A DNA stretch of 64,000 nucleotides from Xanthobacter sp. NM-25 (GCF_022138605.1 NZ_JACBFS010000003.1:248001-312000); one strand, 5' to 3'. Numbered from the stretch's first letter, positions 1 through 9,513 are shown. Notes: generated from the sequence alone by a model not told the origin. Numbers and translations are program-made.

Positions 1-857
1 CTGGCGGGCAGCTTGATGTCGAGAATGTCGGCCAGCACCGTGAGGCGGGTGCTGTCGTTCTGGAAGGTCATGGACGGCGCCAGATAGAGCGCGTCGTTGG
101 AATTGAAGGCGGTGTTGCCCTGGGCGTCGCGGCCCACGCCCACCAGGCGGTAGAGCACGCTGCCATCCTCCTTGGCGCGCCCGCCGAGGTCGAACGAGGC
201 CTGCCACCACTGGGGATAGCCGCCCTGCAGCTCCACATTGGCGAAGGGGGTATCCACCGGCATCTTGGAGATGCGGTTGATGAGGCCGCCCGGCACGGTC
301 TGGCCATAGAGCACGCCCGCCGGTCCCTTGATCACGTCGATGCGCTCCAGGCCCTCGGTCTCGGTGCGCCAATAGGCGAAATTGCCGGCCGCCTGGGCGA
401 GCCCGTCGCGGAAATCGCCGCGGGAGGTGACGGAGAAGCCGCGGATATAGATGTCGTCGAAGCGTGGATCATAACCATAGGCGCCGGTGACGACGCCGGA
501 CGTGTAGGAGACGGCGTCGATCACATTCTGCACCGCGCGGTCGTCCATCTGCTCGCGGGTGACCACGGAGACGGAGCGGGGCGTCGTGATCAGCGGCGTA
601 TCGGTCTTGGTGCCGGCGCCGCTGCGGGTGGCCACATAGCCATCCACCGGGCCCCAGGCGGTGTCGCCGGCGCCTTCCACATTGAGGGTCGGCAGTTCCA
701 GGGGAGAGGCGTCCTGCGCATGGGTCGCGGTGGCGGCGAGCAGCGCACCACCGCCGAGCGCCGTGGCCGCCATCAACCGGCTGAGACGACGAAGGGTGGC
801 TGCCGGGGCGGGGGCGGTCCGGGAGATCGTGGCGGAAGAGAAAAGAATAGCAATCAT
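1..857 (-). CDS. TonB-dependent siderophore receptor, N-terminal part
   Basis: Outer-membrane receptor that imports a ferric siderophore or similar ligand using TonB energy. About 285 residues are visible before the gene leaves the window at position 1. The N terminus is a signal peptide ending in ATHAQ near residue 48. The plug domain follows, with the typical runs RSVSVVTREQMDD, VIDAVSYTSGV, DIYIRGFS and ERIDVIKGPAGVLYGQ, then PGGLINRISKMP at the plug/barrel junction, as in FhuA/FpvA-type receptors. The start ATG at 855-857 was chosen because a normal signal peptide follows directly; no strong ribosome site is visible and a later ATG inside the leader is possible. The upstream DNA is very AT-rich and may hold an iron-responsive operator. 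Substrate cannot be told from this part. Confidence 0.9.
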   Translation of the reverse strand, partial: MIAILFSSATISRTAPAPAATLRRLSRLMAATALGGGALLAATATHAQDASPLELPTLNVEGAGDTAWGPVDGYVATRSGAGTKTDTPLITTPRSVSVVTREQMDDRAVQNVIDAVSYTSGVVTGAYGYDPRFDDIYIRGFSVTSRGDFRDGLAQAAGNFAYWRTETEGLERIDVIKGPAGVLYGQTVPGGLINRISKMPVDTPFANVELQGGYPQWWQASFDLGGRAKEDGSVLYRLVGVGRDAQGNTAFNSNDALYLAPSMTFQNDSTRLTVLADILDIKLPA

Positions 858-899
858 CTCAATGTCGCTGAATATGTCGAATCCGAGGCGTATTGGTGA

Positions 900-1030
900 G
901 ATACGCGATCGATTGATCGACATCAATTCAGTTGGATTGCTTTGAGCTCACATTGAAGCTATTCAATAAAATATAGATCGAAATATTATTATTATAAAAT
1001 ATTATTATCATAATTCAAAGCTGATGCGCG
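900..1030. promoter_or_regulatory. AT-rich leader of the TonB receptor with Fur-like repeats
   Basis: This stretch is far more AT-rich than its surroundings and contains repeated ATTATT/ATTATC steps around 985-1015, resembling degenerate Fur half-sites. It lies just upstream of the TonB receptor start. The receptor promoter is probably here. The exact regulator (Fur, RirA, Irr or a silencer of AT-rich DNA) cannot be decided by eye; no good Irr box was found. Confidence 0.35.
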
Positions 1031-1052
1031 GTGTATGAGCTGAAAACGAAAG

Positions 1053-1094
1053 CGGCGCCTGAATGGACCCCCGAAGGGGCGCATTCAGGCGCCG
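1053..1094 (-). terminator. hairpin terminator after the lipoprotein gene
   Basis: A perfect 12-bp inverted repeat (CGGCGCCTGAAT / ATTCAGGCGCCG) encloses a second small hairpin CCCC-GAA-GGGG. Read on the minus strand it is followed by a T-rich run (CTTTCGTTTTC). It sits 57 bases after the lipoprotein stop codon, so it most likely ends that transcript. Confidence 0.7.
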
Positions 1095-1150
1095 ATCTCA
1101 ATCTCAGCAGTGCGCGCGGGACTCAGTGGTCGCGCACGTAGACCGAGGCC

Positions 1151-1660
1151 TCAGCGGCAGCGCACGTAAACCATGGTGCCGTAGCGCTTGGCCACTTCGG
1201 GGTCGACCCAGCGCAGCACCAGCACGTTGCCGTCGAAGCGCATGATCTGGCGGTCGGCCTGGCTGCCGGCGGGCTCGCCGGGCGGGCCGATATAGACGGG
1301 ACCGCCGGGCACCTGCTTGGACACCACTTCGGTGAGCTTGTTGTCGTCGGCCAGATACATCATCACGCCGCCGTTGGGGCCGGCAGTGATCACATAGGGG
1401 TTCGAGCACTGCTCCTTGGCCTGGGCCTCGGTGCGGCCGGCGTCGTCGGGCCGGTGATAGGCGGCAAGGCCCCAGCGGCCCACCAGGCGGTCGGGCGCGA
1501 TCGGGCTCGTATATTGTGGCGCTGCGGGCGGGGGCGGTTCGGTGGGAGTGGTGCTGCAGGCGGCGAGGGTCAGGGCAAGTGCCGCCGCCATGATTCCGGC
1601 CATTGCGGCACGACGATGGTGCGCAGGGCGCACGGTCGGCCGTGCAAGCGTAAGTTTCAT
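1151..1660 (-). CDS. small lipoprotein with a proline-rich linker, function unknown
   Basis: A 169-aa predicted outer-membrane or periplasmic lipoprotein. Start ATG at 1658-1660 is set by a GGAG ribosome site seven bases upstream. The leader is basic then hydrophobic and ends in the lipobox LAAC, followed by STTPTEPPPPAAP, a disordered linker. The mature part carries DRLVGRWGLAAYHRPDD and ends in DPEVAKRYGTMVYVRCR. The lipobox and linker are seen directly; a role is not known from the sequence. A longer in-frame reading to 1741 lacks a ribosome site. The next gene upstream (groES) is divergent. Confidence 0.75.
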   Translation of the reverse strand: MKLTLARPTVRPAHHRRAAMAGIMAAALALTLAACSTTPTEPPPPAAPQYTSPIAPDRLVGRWGLAAYHRPDDAGRTEAQAKEQCSNPYVITAGPNGGVMMYLADDNKLTEVVSKQVPGGPVYIGPPGEPAGSQADRQIMRFDGNVLVLRWVDPEVAKRYGTMVYVRCR

Positions 1661-1964
1661 GAATAACTCCGTGGCCTTCGCCGTCTCGACTCCGGTCTGC
1701 TCCCAGGATCCGCCGTACACCGACGGACGGGCACCGACCATAATGGCTGATTGCTCTCCCGTCGATGCCGCCGCACGCGGAAGACCGGCTGGCGCAGGTG
1801 TCGCTTCAGGTGCCGCTTCAGGCGCCCCTCAGGCCCGCCCCCTGGTGCCGTCCGGTGTGCACCACCATATGGCGGCAGGGTTACCGCTTCGTATCCCGCC
1901 ACCGTTCCTTGCCCATGGCGGTGAAAGCACAGGTGAAGGTGGCGATGAAGTTTGTCGCCGGCGC

Positions 1965-1996
1965 CTTGACGTGGCCGGAGGGGTTGCTTATCTCCG
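1965..1996 (+). promoter_or_regulatory. RpoH (sigma-32)-type heat-shock promoter of groESL
   Basis: CTTG at 1965-1968 and CTTATCTCCG at 1987-1996 are separated by 18 bases. This fits the alphaproteobacterial RpoH pattern CTTG-N17/18-CYTATNTNNG at every fixed position. The predicted start of transcription falls next to the CIRCE element. Confidence 0.75.
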
Positions 1997-2004
1997 CGGC
2001 GGGC

Positions 2005-2031
2005 TTGGCACTCTTGTCTTGAGAGTGCCAG
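2005..2031. promoter_or_regulatory. CIRCE element (HrcA operator)
   Basis: TTGGCACTC, nine bases, then GAGTGCCAG. This is the CIRCE layout TTAGCACTC-N9-GAGTGCTAA with one altered base pair per arm, itself symmetric (A to G and T to C). It lies between the RpoH-type promoter and groES, so HrcA should repress the operon at normal temperature. Confidence 0.85.
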
Positions 2032-2086
2032 CAGCGTTGGGAGCGGCGTTTCGCGCCGCTCATTCTGGTCCGAGAGGAATAGACCC

Positions 2087-2374
2087 ATGGCCTTCCGTCC
2101 CCTGCACGACCGCGTCGTCGTCAAGCGCATCGAAGCCGAGCAGAAGACTGCCGGCGGCATCATCATCCCCGATACCGCCAAGGAAAAGCCCCAGGAGGGC
2201 GAGGTCATCGCCGTGGGCCCGGGCGCCCGTGACGAGGCCGGCAAGCTCGTTCCCGTCGACCTGAAGGCGGGCGACCGGGTGCTGTTCGGCAAGTGGTCGG
2301 GCACCGAGGTGAAGATCGACGGCCAGGACCTCCTCATCATGAAGGAGAGCGACATTCTCGGCGTGATCGGCTGA
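2087..2374 (+). CDS. groES: co-chaperonin GroES
   Basis: A 95-aa cytoplasmic lid of the GroEL folding chamber; usual family length. It starts MAFRPLHDRVVVKR and carries the mobile-loop segment EQKTAGGIIIPDTAKEK at about residues 20-36, followed by the beta-barrel core with GDRVLFGKWSG. A GAGAGGA ribosome site precedes the ATG. It is first in the groESL operon, 50 bases before groEL, and is controlled by an RpoH-type promoter and a CIRCE element upstream. Confidence 0.98.
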   Translation: MAFRPLHDRVVVKRIEAEQKTAGGIIIPDTAKEKPQEGEVIAVGPGARDEAGKLVPVDLKAGDRVLFGKWSGTEVKIDGQDLLIMKESDILGVIG

Positions 2375-2425
2375 TCGCGAGAGAGTGTCTGAGCCTTTTT
2401 CCGCACGTTTCATAAGGAGGCCGTG

Positions 2426-4072
<1,647 letters not shown>

Positions 4073-4118
4073 GGGCACACGCCTTCGGAAGGGTCTAGGC
4101 CCTGCCGGCACGTTGAAG

Positions 4119-4152
4119 AGGGCGCGACCGCAAGGTCGCGCCCTTTTTCTTT
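4119..4152 (+). terminator. rho-independent terminator of groESL
   Basis: AGGGCGCGACC-GCAA-GGTCGCGCCCT forms a perfect 11-bp stem with a GCAA tetraloop, followed by a run of Ts (TTTTTCTTT). Confidence 0.9.
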
Positions 4153-4238
4153 GCGCGTGTTTCGCGCGCCGAGCGGGGCCCCGACATTTTCGCCATCCCG
4201 CGGCCGAGAGGGCTTGAAGACGCACCGGGTGCCATCTT

Positions 4239-4258
4239 ATATGCGTGAGAACGCATAT
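4239..4258. promoter_or_regulatory. perfect palindrome, probable ArsR autoregulatory operator
   Basis: ATATGCGT-GAGA-ACGCATAT is a perfect 8-bp inverted repeat around a 4-base centre, 15 bases before the ArsR-family start chosen at 4274. Its form matches operators bound by ArsR/SmtB winged-helix dimers. If translation instead began at the ATG at 4241 the palindrome would be coding, which is less likely. Confidence 0.7.
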
Positions 4259-4273
4259 GCGGATGTAAGCAAG

Positions 4274-4600
4274 ATGGATGTGCCCCAGATCCTCGCCGCC
4301 TTGGCGGAGCCCACGCGGCTCGGTGCCATGCAGATCATCTGCGATGGCGGCGAGCATTGTGCCTGCGAGCTGATGGAGCGGCTGGCGGCGACCCAATCGC
4401 GCGTGTCCCGCCATATGGGCGTGCTCAAGGCGGCGGGGCTGGTGATCGACCGGCGCGATGCCCAATGGGTGCGCTATCGCCTCCATCCGGATCTGCCGGA
4501 AGGCGTGGCGCGGATCCTGGAGGCTGTCGTGGCCGCGGTGGCCCCGCTCTCGTCCGCCCCTTCGGCGCCCCCCCCCGCCACGGGAAGGACCTGCGCATGA
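4274..4600 (+). CDS. ArsR/SmtB-family metalloregulator
   Basis: A 108-aa winged-helix repressor that probably dimerises on the palindrome just upstream and releases DNA when thiol ligands bind. The helix-turn-helix is ERLAATQSRVSRHMGVLKAA at about residues 35-54. EHCACELME has the Cys-x-Cys pair at the place of the ArsR ELCVCDL motif, so a trivalent arsenical/antimonial or a redox signal is plausible. Start ATG 4274 gives MDVPQILAALAEPTRLG, the usual family N terminus; an in-frame ATG at 4241 is an alternative but lies within the palindrome. The stop overlaps the next ATG (ATGA), so the permease is translationally coupled. Confidence 0.85.
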   Translation: MDVPQILAALAEPTRLGAMQIICDGGEHCACELMERLAATQSRVSRHMGVLKAAGLVIDRRDAQWVRYRLHPDLPEGVARILEAVVAAVAPLSSAPSAPPPATGRTCA

Positions 4601-5664
4601 GCATCGACACCCTGAACGCGCCGCGCGGGCGCGACACGGGCGCGCCGGCCTGGATGTGGGGCGCCGGAGTGGGGCTGGCGCTGGTCGCCTGGGTGCTGGC
4701 CTATAGCCAGCTGGTGCCGTTTTCGGCGTGGCTGGTCTCGCTGCTGCCGGTGGACCCGCAGAGCCGGCTGGGCTCGGCCCTCGCCTTCTTCTTCTATGAC
4801 ACGCCGAAGGTCATTCTGCTGTTGACCCTGGTGGTGTTCGCCATGGGGGTGGTGCGCAGCTATTTCTCGCCGGAGAAGACGCGGGCGCTGCTGGCCGGCA
4901 AGTGCGAGGGGCTGGGCAATGTGCTGGCGGCGGGGCTCGGTGTGCTCACACCCTTCTGCTCCTGCTCGGCGGTGCCGCTGTTCATCGGCTTCGTGTCCGC
5001 CGGGGTGCCGCTGGGCGTCACTTTCTCCTTCCTCATCGCCGCGCCCATGGTGAACGAGGTGGCCCTGGGGCTGCTGTTCGCTCTGGTGGGCTGGCCGGTG
5101 GCGCTGACTTATCTGGCGTTCGGGCTCGCCCTCGCCATCGTCGCCGGCTGGGTCATCGGCCGGCTGAAGCTGGAAGGTTGGCTGCAGGATTGGGTGAAGG
5201 AGATCCAGGTTGGCGCGGGTCTGTCGTTGCCGCAGGGGCGGCTGTCCTTTGTTGATCGTCTGAAGCTGGGCCTGGAGGCGGTGCGCGACATCGTCGGCCG
5301 GGTGTGGATCTGGATGATCGTCGGCATCGCCGCCGGGGCCTTGATTCATGGCTATGTACCGGCCGAGCTGATGGCGAGGATCATGGGCGCCGATGCCTGG
5401 TGGTCGGTGCCGGCGGCGGTGCTGGTGGGCATTCCCATGTACAGCAATGCGGCGGGGGTGATTCCCATTGTCGAGGCGCTGCTGGACAAGGGCGCCGCCC
5501 TGGGCACCACCCTCGCCTTCATGATGTCGGTGATCGCTTTGTCGCTGCCGGAGATGATCATTCTGCGCAAGGTGCTCACCTTGCGGCTGATCGCGGTGTT
5601 CCTGGCGGTGGTGGGCGGCGGCATCCTGATGGTGGGCTATCTGTTCAACCTGTTGTTTTCCTGA
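4597..5664 (+). CDS. permease of the DUF318/YraQ (ArsP-like) family
   Basis: A 355-aa inner-membrane permease with about eight to ten hydrophobic segments. The signature TPFCSCSAVPLFIGF, with a Cys-Ser-Cys in the membrane, and FLIAAPMVNEVALGLL define the YraQ/ArsP superfamily; ArsP members export trivalent organoarsenicals. A second inverted half repeats the pattern (GIPMYSNAAGVIPIVEALL). The ATG overlaps the ArsR stop and a small CxxC thioredoxin-like gene follows 18 bases later, an arrangement common for this family. The real substrate is inferred only. Confidence 0.85.
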   Translation: MSIDTLNAPRGRDTGAPAWMWGAGVGLALVAWVLAYSQLVPFSAWLVSLLPVDPQSRLGSALAFFFYDTPKVILLLTLVVFAMGVVRSYFSPEKTRALLAGKCEGLGNVLAAGLGVLTPFCSCSAVPLFIGFVSAGVPLGVTFSFLIAAPMVNEVALGLLFALVGWPVALTYLAFGLALAIVAGWVIGRLKLEGWLQDWVKEIQVGAGLSLPQGRLSFVDRLKLGLEAVRDIVGRVWIWMIVGIAAGALIHGYVPAELMARIMGADAWWSVPAAVLVGIPMYSNAAGVIPIVEALLDKGAALGTTLAFMMSVIALSLPEMIILRKVLTLRLIAVFLAVVGGGILMVGYLFNLLFS

Positions 5665-5682
5665 TCGAGGGAAGGACGTGCC

Positions 5683-5919
5683 ATGAGGGACGTGAAAGTG
5701 CTGGGCTCCGGCTGCAAGCGCTGCGAGGCGACCCAGAAGCTGATTTCCGATGCCGCCGCGCGCCTGGGCGTGGACGTCACCGTGGAAAAGGTCACCGATT
5801 ACGCGCAGATCGCCAAATTCGGCATCCTCTCCACCCCCGGTGTGGTCATCGACGGCAAGGTGGTCCACGCCGGCGGCGTGCCGGAGGTGGCGGCCGTGGA
5901 GGGCTGGCTGAAGGCCTGA
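5683..5919 (+). CDS. small thioredoxin-like protein, MTH895/redox-active disulfide type
   Basis: A 78-aa cytoplasmic thioredoxin fold. The active-site motif GSGCKRCEAT (CxxC) lies at about residues 10-14 and the cis-proline loop is STPGVVIDGKVV near residues 50-60. It is much shorter than thioredoxin (about 105 aa) and matches the archaeal/bacterial MTH895 type. As third gene of the arsR-permease operon, it probably keeps the permease cysteines or a thiol-bound substrate reduced, though that is inference. A terminator follows. Confidence 0.85.
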   Translation: MRDVKVLGSGCKRCEATQKLISDAAARLGVDVTVEKVTDYAQIAKFGILSTPGVVIDGKVVHAGGVPEVAAVEGWLKA

Positions 5920-5954
5920 GGCCGACGCCGCAATGGACCCGGTGCACATCCCGA

Positions 5955-5989
5955 AGGGCGCGGCCGCAAGGTTGCGCCCTTGTTTTTTT
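5955..5989 (+). terminator. rho-independent terminator of the arsR-permease operon
   Basis: AGGGCGCGGCC-GCAA-GGTTGCGCCCT forms an 11-bp stem with two GU pairs, followed by TGTTTTTTT. It is almost the same hairpin as the one after groEL. Confidence 0.9.
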
Positions 5990-6109
5990 GCGTGCGCAGC
6001 TTTGCCCGGATGCGCGCACTGAAGAGCCCCCACGGGGGTGCTCTGGGCAAGGTCATGGGGCCGGCGCGCTGCACCAGTCTCATGCAGAAATGACGCATGT
6101 GCCGCAAGT

Positions 6110-6300
6110 CGTCATAGAACCGAAATACATGAATGAAGCCCCAGAGATCAGAAAGAATATTTAATCTGTAAGATAATATGATTTTTCAATTATATAAATT
6201 TATCATTATTATGTATTTGTTATTTATAGAAATTATAGGCGATTATGGGTGGAATCTGGCCGGATTATGGTGTTTATTGGCCGCATATCAGCCCACAATA
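6110..6300. other. AT-rich leader upstream of betT
   Basis: The 5990-6316 gap holds no gene. Its second part is strongly AT-rich (runs such as ATTATATAAATTTATC), unlike the GC-rich flanks. It probably contains the betT promoter; candidate -10 boxes are too numerous to choose one. Confidence 0.5.
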
Positions 6301-6316
6301 GATCGCAAGGGGAGTC

Positions 6317-8338
6317 ATGTTCAGCCGCATTGTCATCAACCCGCCCGTGTTCTTCGGTTCTGTTTTGCTCATTGCCATGTTTCTCATGGTCGGCGTCGTC
6401 GCGCCCGACCGCGCGGGCGAGATCTTCTCGCAGCTGCAGAGCTCCATTCTTTCGGCCTTCGGCTGGCTCTATCTGCTGGCGGTCGGCATTTTCCTGGCGG
6501 CGGTGCTGATCCTGTCGGTGGGCCGGTATGGCCGCCTCAAGCTCGGCCCGGATGATGCGGTGCCCGACTTCAAGTTCACCTCCTGGGTGGCGATGCTGTT
6601 CGCCGCCGGCATGGGCATCGGCCTGATGTTCTATGCGGTGGGTGAGCCCATCACCCATTTCATGACCCCGCCCACCGCCGAGCCGCGCTCCGTGGCCGCC
6701 ATGCGCGAGGCGATGACGGTCACCTTCTTCCACTGGGGCATTCATGCCTGGGCGATCTATGCGGTGGTGGGCCTCTCGCTCGCCTATTTCGGCTATCGCT
6801 ACAACCTGCCCCTCACCATCCGTTCCGGCCTTTATCCGCTGCTGAAGAACCGCATCAACGGCCCCATCGGCCATGCGGTGGACATCTTCGCCATCGTCGG
6901 CACCATCTTCGGCATCGCCACCTCGCTGGGGCTGGGCGTGTCGCAGATCAATGCCGGCCTCAACTATCTGCTGGGCGTTCCCATCGGCATCGAGGTGCAG
7001 CTGCCGCTCATCGCGGTCATCACCTGCTGCGCCACCGTCTCGGTGGTCTCGGGGCTGGATCGGGGGGTGCGCATCCTCTCCGAGACCAATCTGGTGCTGG
7101 CCATCGCGCTGATGCTGTTCGTGCTGGTGGTGGGCCCCACCGAGGCGCTGTTCCGCGATTTCGTGCAGAACATCGGCCTTTATCTCGATACCCTGCTGCT
7201 GCGCACCTTCAACATCTACGCCTATCAGCCGACCCCCTGGATCGATGGCTGGACGCTGTTCTACTGGGCGTGGTGGATTTCCTGGTCGCCGTTCGTGGGC
7301 ATGTTCATCGCCCGCATCTCCCGCGGCCGCACGGTGGGCGAGTTCGTGGTGGCGGTGCTCTTCATTCCGGCCGGCTTCACCTTCTTCTGGATGACCGTGT
7401 TCGGCAACACCGCCATCCTCATCGACACCACGGTGGCCAATGGCCAATTGGCGGCGGATGTGGCGCAGAACGTGTCCGTGGGCCTGTTCCAGTTCTTTGA
7501 ATATCTGCCGCTGTCGCCCGTCACCTCCACCCTGGCCATCGCGCTGGTCGCCATCTTCTTCGTGACATCGGCGGATTCCGGCTCGCTGGTGGTGGATGCC
7601 ATCGCCGCCGGCGGCGCCACCGAGACCTCGACCCTGCAGCGGGTGTTCTGGTGCGCGCTGGAAGGGGGCGTGGCGGCGGCACTGCTGCTGGCCGGGGGCC
7701 TTGGCGCGCTGCAATCGGCCACCATCGCCAGCGCGCTGCCCTTCACCTTCGTGATGCTGGCGCTGGTGTGGGCGCTGTTCGTGGGCATGCGGGCGGATGT
7801 GGCGCAGCGGGAGGCGCAGGCCGCGCAGCCGGCGGCGCCGGCCCCCGCGCACCCGGCCTCGGGCCTCACCTGGCAGCGCCGGCTCGCGCTCATCCTGCAT
7901 TCGCCAGACCTGAAGGAAGTGGAAGCCTTCATCGCCACCCAGGCCCGGCCGGCGCTGGAGCAGGTGGCCGTGGAGCTGACCCGGCGGGGCCGGCCGGCCG
8001 AGGTGCGCGAGGAGAATGGCGCCGTGGCCCTCACGGCCCCGGCGGACGGGGTGCGCGACTTCGTCTATGGGGTGATGCCGGTGGCCCGCCGCCTGCCCAC
8101 CTTTTCCGCCTATGAAGCCGCCAAGCCCGACTTCCGTTATGAGGCGCGCACCTATTTCTCCAATGGGGGCCGTGGCTACGATGTCATGGGCATGAGCCGC
8201 GAGCAGCTGCTGGCGGATGTGCTGGTGCAGTTCGAGCGCTATCTGCTGCTGGTGCAGTCGCCCGCCTCCCAGTTGGTGACCGAGGCGCCCGAACATGGCG
8301 CGGAAGGGCAGGGCCCCGCCCAGCAGCCGGCCACCTGA
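6317..8338 (+). CDS. betT: BCCT-family choline/betaine transporter, BetT type
   Basis: A 673-aa inner-membrane secondary transporter that takes up choline or a related quaternary amine for osmoprotection. Twelve membrane segments fill residues 10 to about 490. The BCCT signatures GMGIGLMFYAVGEP and the aromatic run FYWAWWISWSPFVGMFIARISRGRT, which lines the substrate box, are present. The roughly 170-residue hydrophilic C-terminal tail is the length found in E. coli BetT (677 aa) and distinguishes it from shorter BCCT carriers; such tails sense osmotic stress. AAGGGGAG precedes the ATG. No betAB genes are adjacent. The upstream DNA is markedly AT-rich. Confidence 0.85.
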   Translation: MFSRIVINPPVFFGSVLLIAMFLMVGVVAPDRAGEIFSQLQSSILSAFGWLYLLAVGIFLAAVLILSVGRYGRLKLGPDDAVPDFKFTSWVAMLFAAGMGIGLMFYAVGEPITHFMTPPTAEPRSVAAMREAMTVTFFHWGIHAWAIYAVVGLSLAYFGYRYNLPLTIRSGLYPLLKNRINGPIGHAVDIFAIVGTIFGIATSLGLGVSQINAGLNYLLGVPIGIEVQLPLIAVITCCATVSVVSGLDRGVRILSETNLVLAIALMLFVLVVGPTEALFRDFVQNIGLYLDTLLLRTFNIYAYQPTPWIDGWTLFYWAWWISWSPFVGMFIARISRGRTVGEFVVAVLFIPAGFTFFWMTVFGNTAILIDTTVANGQLAADVAQNVSVGLFQFFEYLPLSPVTSTLAIALVAIFFVTSADSGSLVVDAIAAGGATETSTLQRVFWCALEGGVAAALLLAGGLGALQSATIASALPFTFVMLALVWALFVGMRADVAQREAQAAQPAAPAPAHPASGLTWQRRLALILHSPDLKEVEAFIATQARPALEQVAVELTRRGRPAEVREENGAVALTAPADGVRDFVYGVMPVARRLPTFSAYEAAKPDFRYEARTYFSNGGRGYDVMGMSREQLLADVLVQFERYLLLVQSPASQLVTEAPEHGAEGQGPAQQPAT

Positions 8339-8573
8339 GCCCGCGGCGGAGACGGGCCGGCGCCAGGCGATGCGCGGCACGCCCGCGGCGCGCCGGCCAC
8401 CTCACTGCTGCCGTGATCTCGGTGTCAGTGGCGCAGCGAGGGCAAGCGCGCGCGCCTCAGGGGCGACCTGATGGCGCTTGCGCTTGCCAGCGGCGCCGTG
8501 TGGCGGCACTCTCCGCCCGACACGGGGCTGGCGGGGTGCCGCGCCGGGCCACGGGACAGGGGTTTGCCAGGTC

Positions 8574-9284
8574 ATGATCAAGGATTGTGGGACCGCCGCC
8601 GGCGGCGTGAGTGAACAGGCCGCCGCGCCGCAGCCGTGCGCGGGCGCCCTCAGCCGCCGCAGCTTCCTGGTCGGCTCGGCCCTCGGCTTCGGCGCGCTGG
8701 GGCTCGCCGGCTGCGCCGGGGTGGATGGCATGACCCTCGCCGAGGCGCAGAAGGTCTATGGGCCGGTGCCGGAAGAGAAGTTCCCCATTCCGGCGGTGGA
8801 CCTCAGCAAGGTCAATCCCAAATACTACCGCCGCACCGTGCGCTATGAGACCAAGGAAGCGCCGGGCACCATCATCGTCGATCCCGGCAATTATTACGTC
8901 TACCGCATCGAGGACGACGGCATGGCGACCCGCTACGGCGCCAATGTGGGCCGCGACGGCTTCCGCTGGAGCGGCGATGCCTATGTGGGCCGCAAGGGCG
9001 AATGGGCGGTGTGGACCCCGCCCAAGGAGATGATCAAGCGCCAGCCCGAGGCGGCCAAATACGCCGGCGGCATGCCCGGCGGCCTCGACAACCCGTTGGG
9101 CGCGCGCACCCTCTATCTCTACCAGAACGGCAACTACACCCTTTACACCATCTATGCCACGAGCGACCCGGAATCCATCGGCAGCGGCGTCACCAGCGGC
9201 TGCGTGGGCCTCCTGAGCCAAGACATGCTCGACCTCTACGCCCGCACCCCGGTGAAGACGAAGGTGGTCGTGCTGCCGGCGTAG
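8574..9284 (+). CDS. Tat-exported lipoprotein of the L,D-transpeptidase (YkuD) family, altered active site
   Basis: A 236-aa protein. LSRRSFLVGSALG followed by LGLAGCAG reads as a twin-arginine leader with a lipobox. The C-terminal half aligns with YkuD L,D-transpeptidases, which cross-link peptidoglycan through a cysteine thioester. The cysteine remains in VTSGCVGLL, but the usual HG of HGTNEPWTIG is replaced by YA (TIYATSDPESIG) and the Arg of SGCIR is Gly. Activity may therefore be lost or changed. Start ATG 8574 was chosen because the leader begins close after it; a reading from 8478 adds an implausible N terminus. Neighbours are unrelated. Confidence 0.75.
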   Translation: MIKDCGTAAGGVSEQAAAPQPCAGALSRRSFLVGSALGFGALGLAGCAGVDGMTLAEAQKVYGPVPEEKFPIPAVDLSKVNPKYYRRTVRYETKEAPGTIIVDPGNYYVYRIEDDGMATRYGANVGRDGFRWSGDAYVGRKGEWAVWTPPKEMIKRQPEAAKYAGGMPGGLDNPLGARTLYLYQNGNYTLYTIYATSDPESIGSGVTSGCVGLLSQDMLDLYARTPVKTKVVVLPA

Positions 9285-9328
9285 GGAGCAGGGCGGATAT
9301 TGAGGCGTAGCTTGATCAGGGGCGTTCG

Positions 9329-9380
9329 GCTTTGCGCTTCTTAACAATCTTAGAGGCAAGCTTTGCCTCTGGCGCAAAGC
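9329..9380. other. nested hairpin downstream of the reverse transcriptase
   Basis: GCTTTGCGC (9329-9337) pairs perfectly with GCGCAAAGC (9372-9380). Inside, GAGGCAA (9353-9359) pairs with TTGCCTC (9363-9369) around a 3-base loop. No T-run follows on either strand, so it is not a standard terminator. It lies 134 bases after the reverse-transcriptase stop and 45 bases after the transpeptidase stop. It could be a structured 3' element or small RNA. Confidence 0.6.
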
Positions 9381-9513
9381 GGACTCGGCTCCTGCTTTGA
9401 CAGGGTGCCTCTGATGCTAGACGCTTTTGATACATGCTTGTCACCGCGGGCCTTCCAGATCCTCAACTGGGAATAAATCAAAGCGGATGAATACATGTCG
9501 ACGATCAAATGAA

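Noticed and set aside
1765..2022. 85-codon plus-strand frame upstream of groES
   Set aside because: No ribosome site and it overlaps the RpoH promoter and CIRCE.
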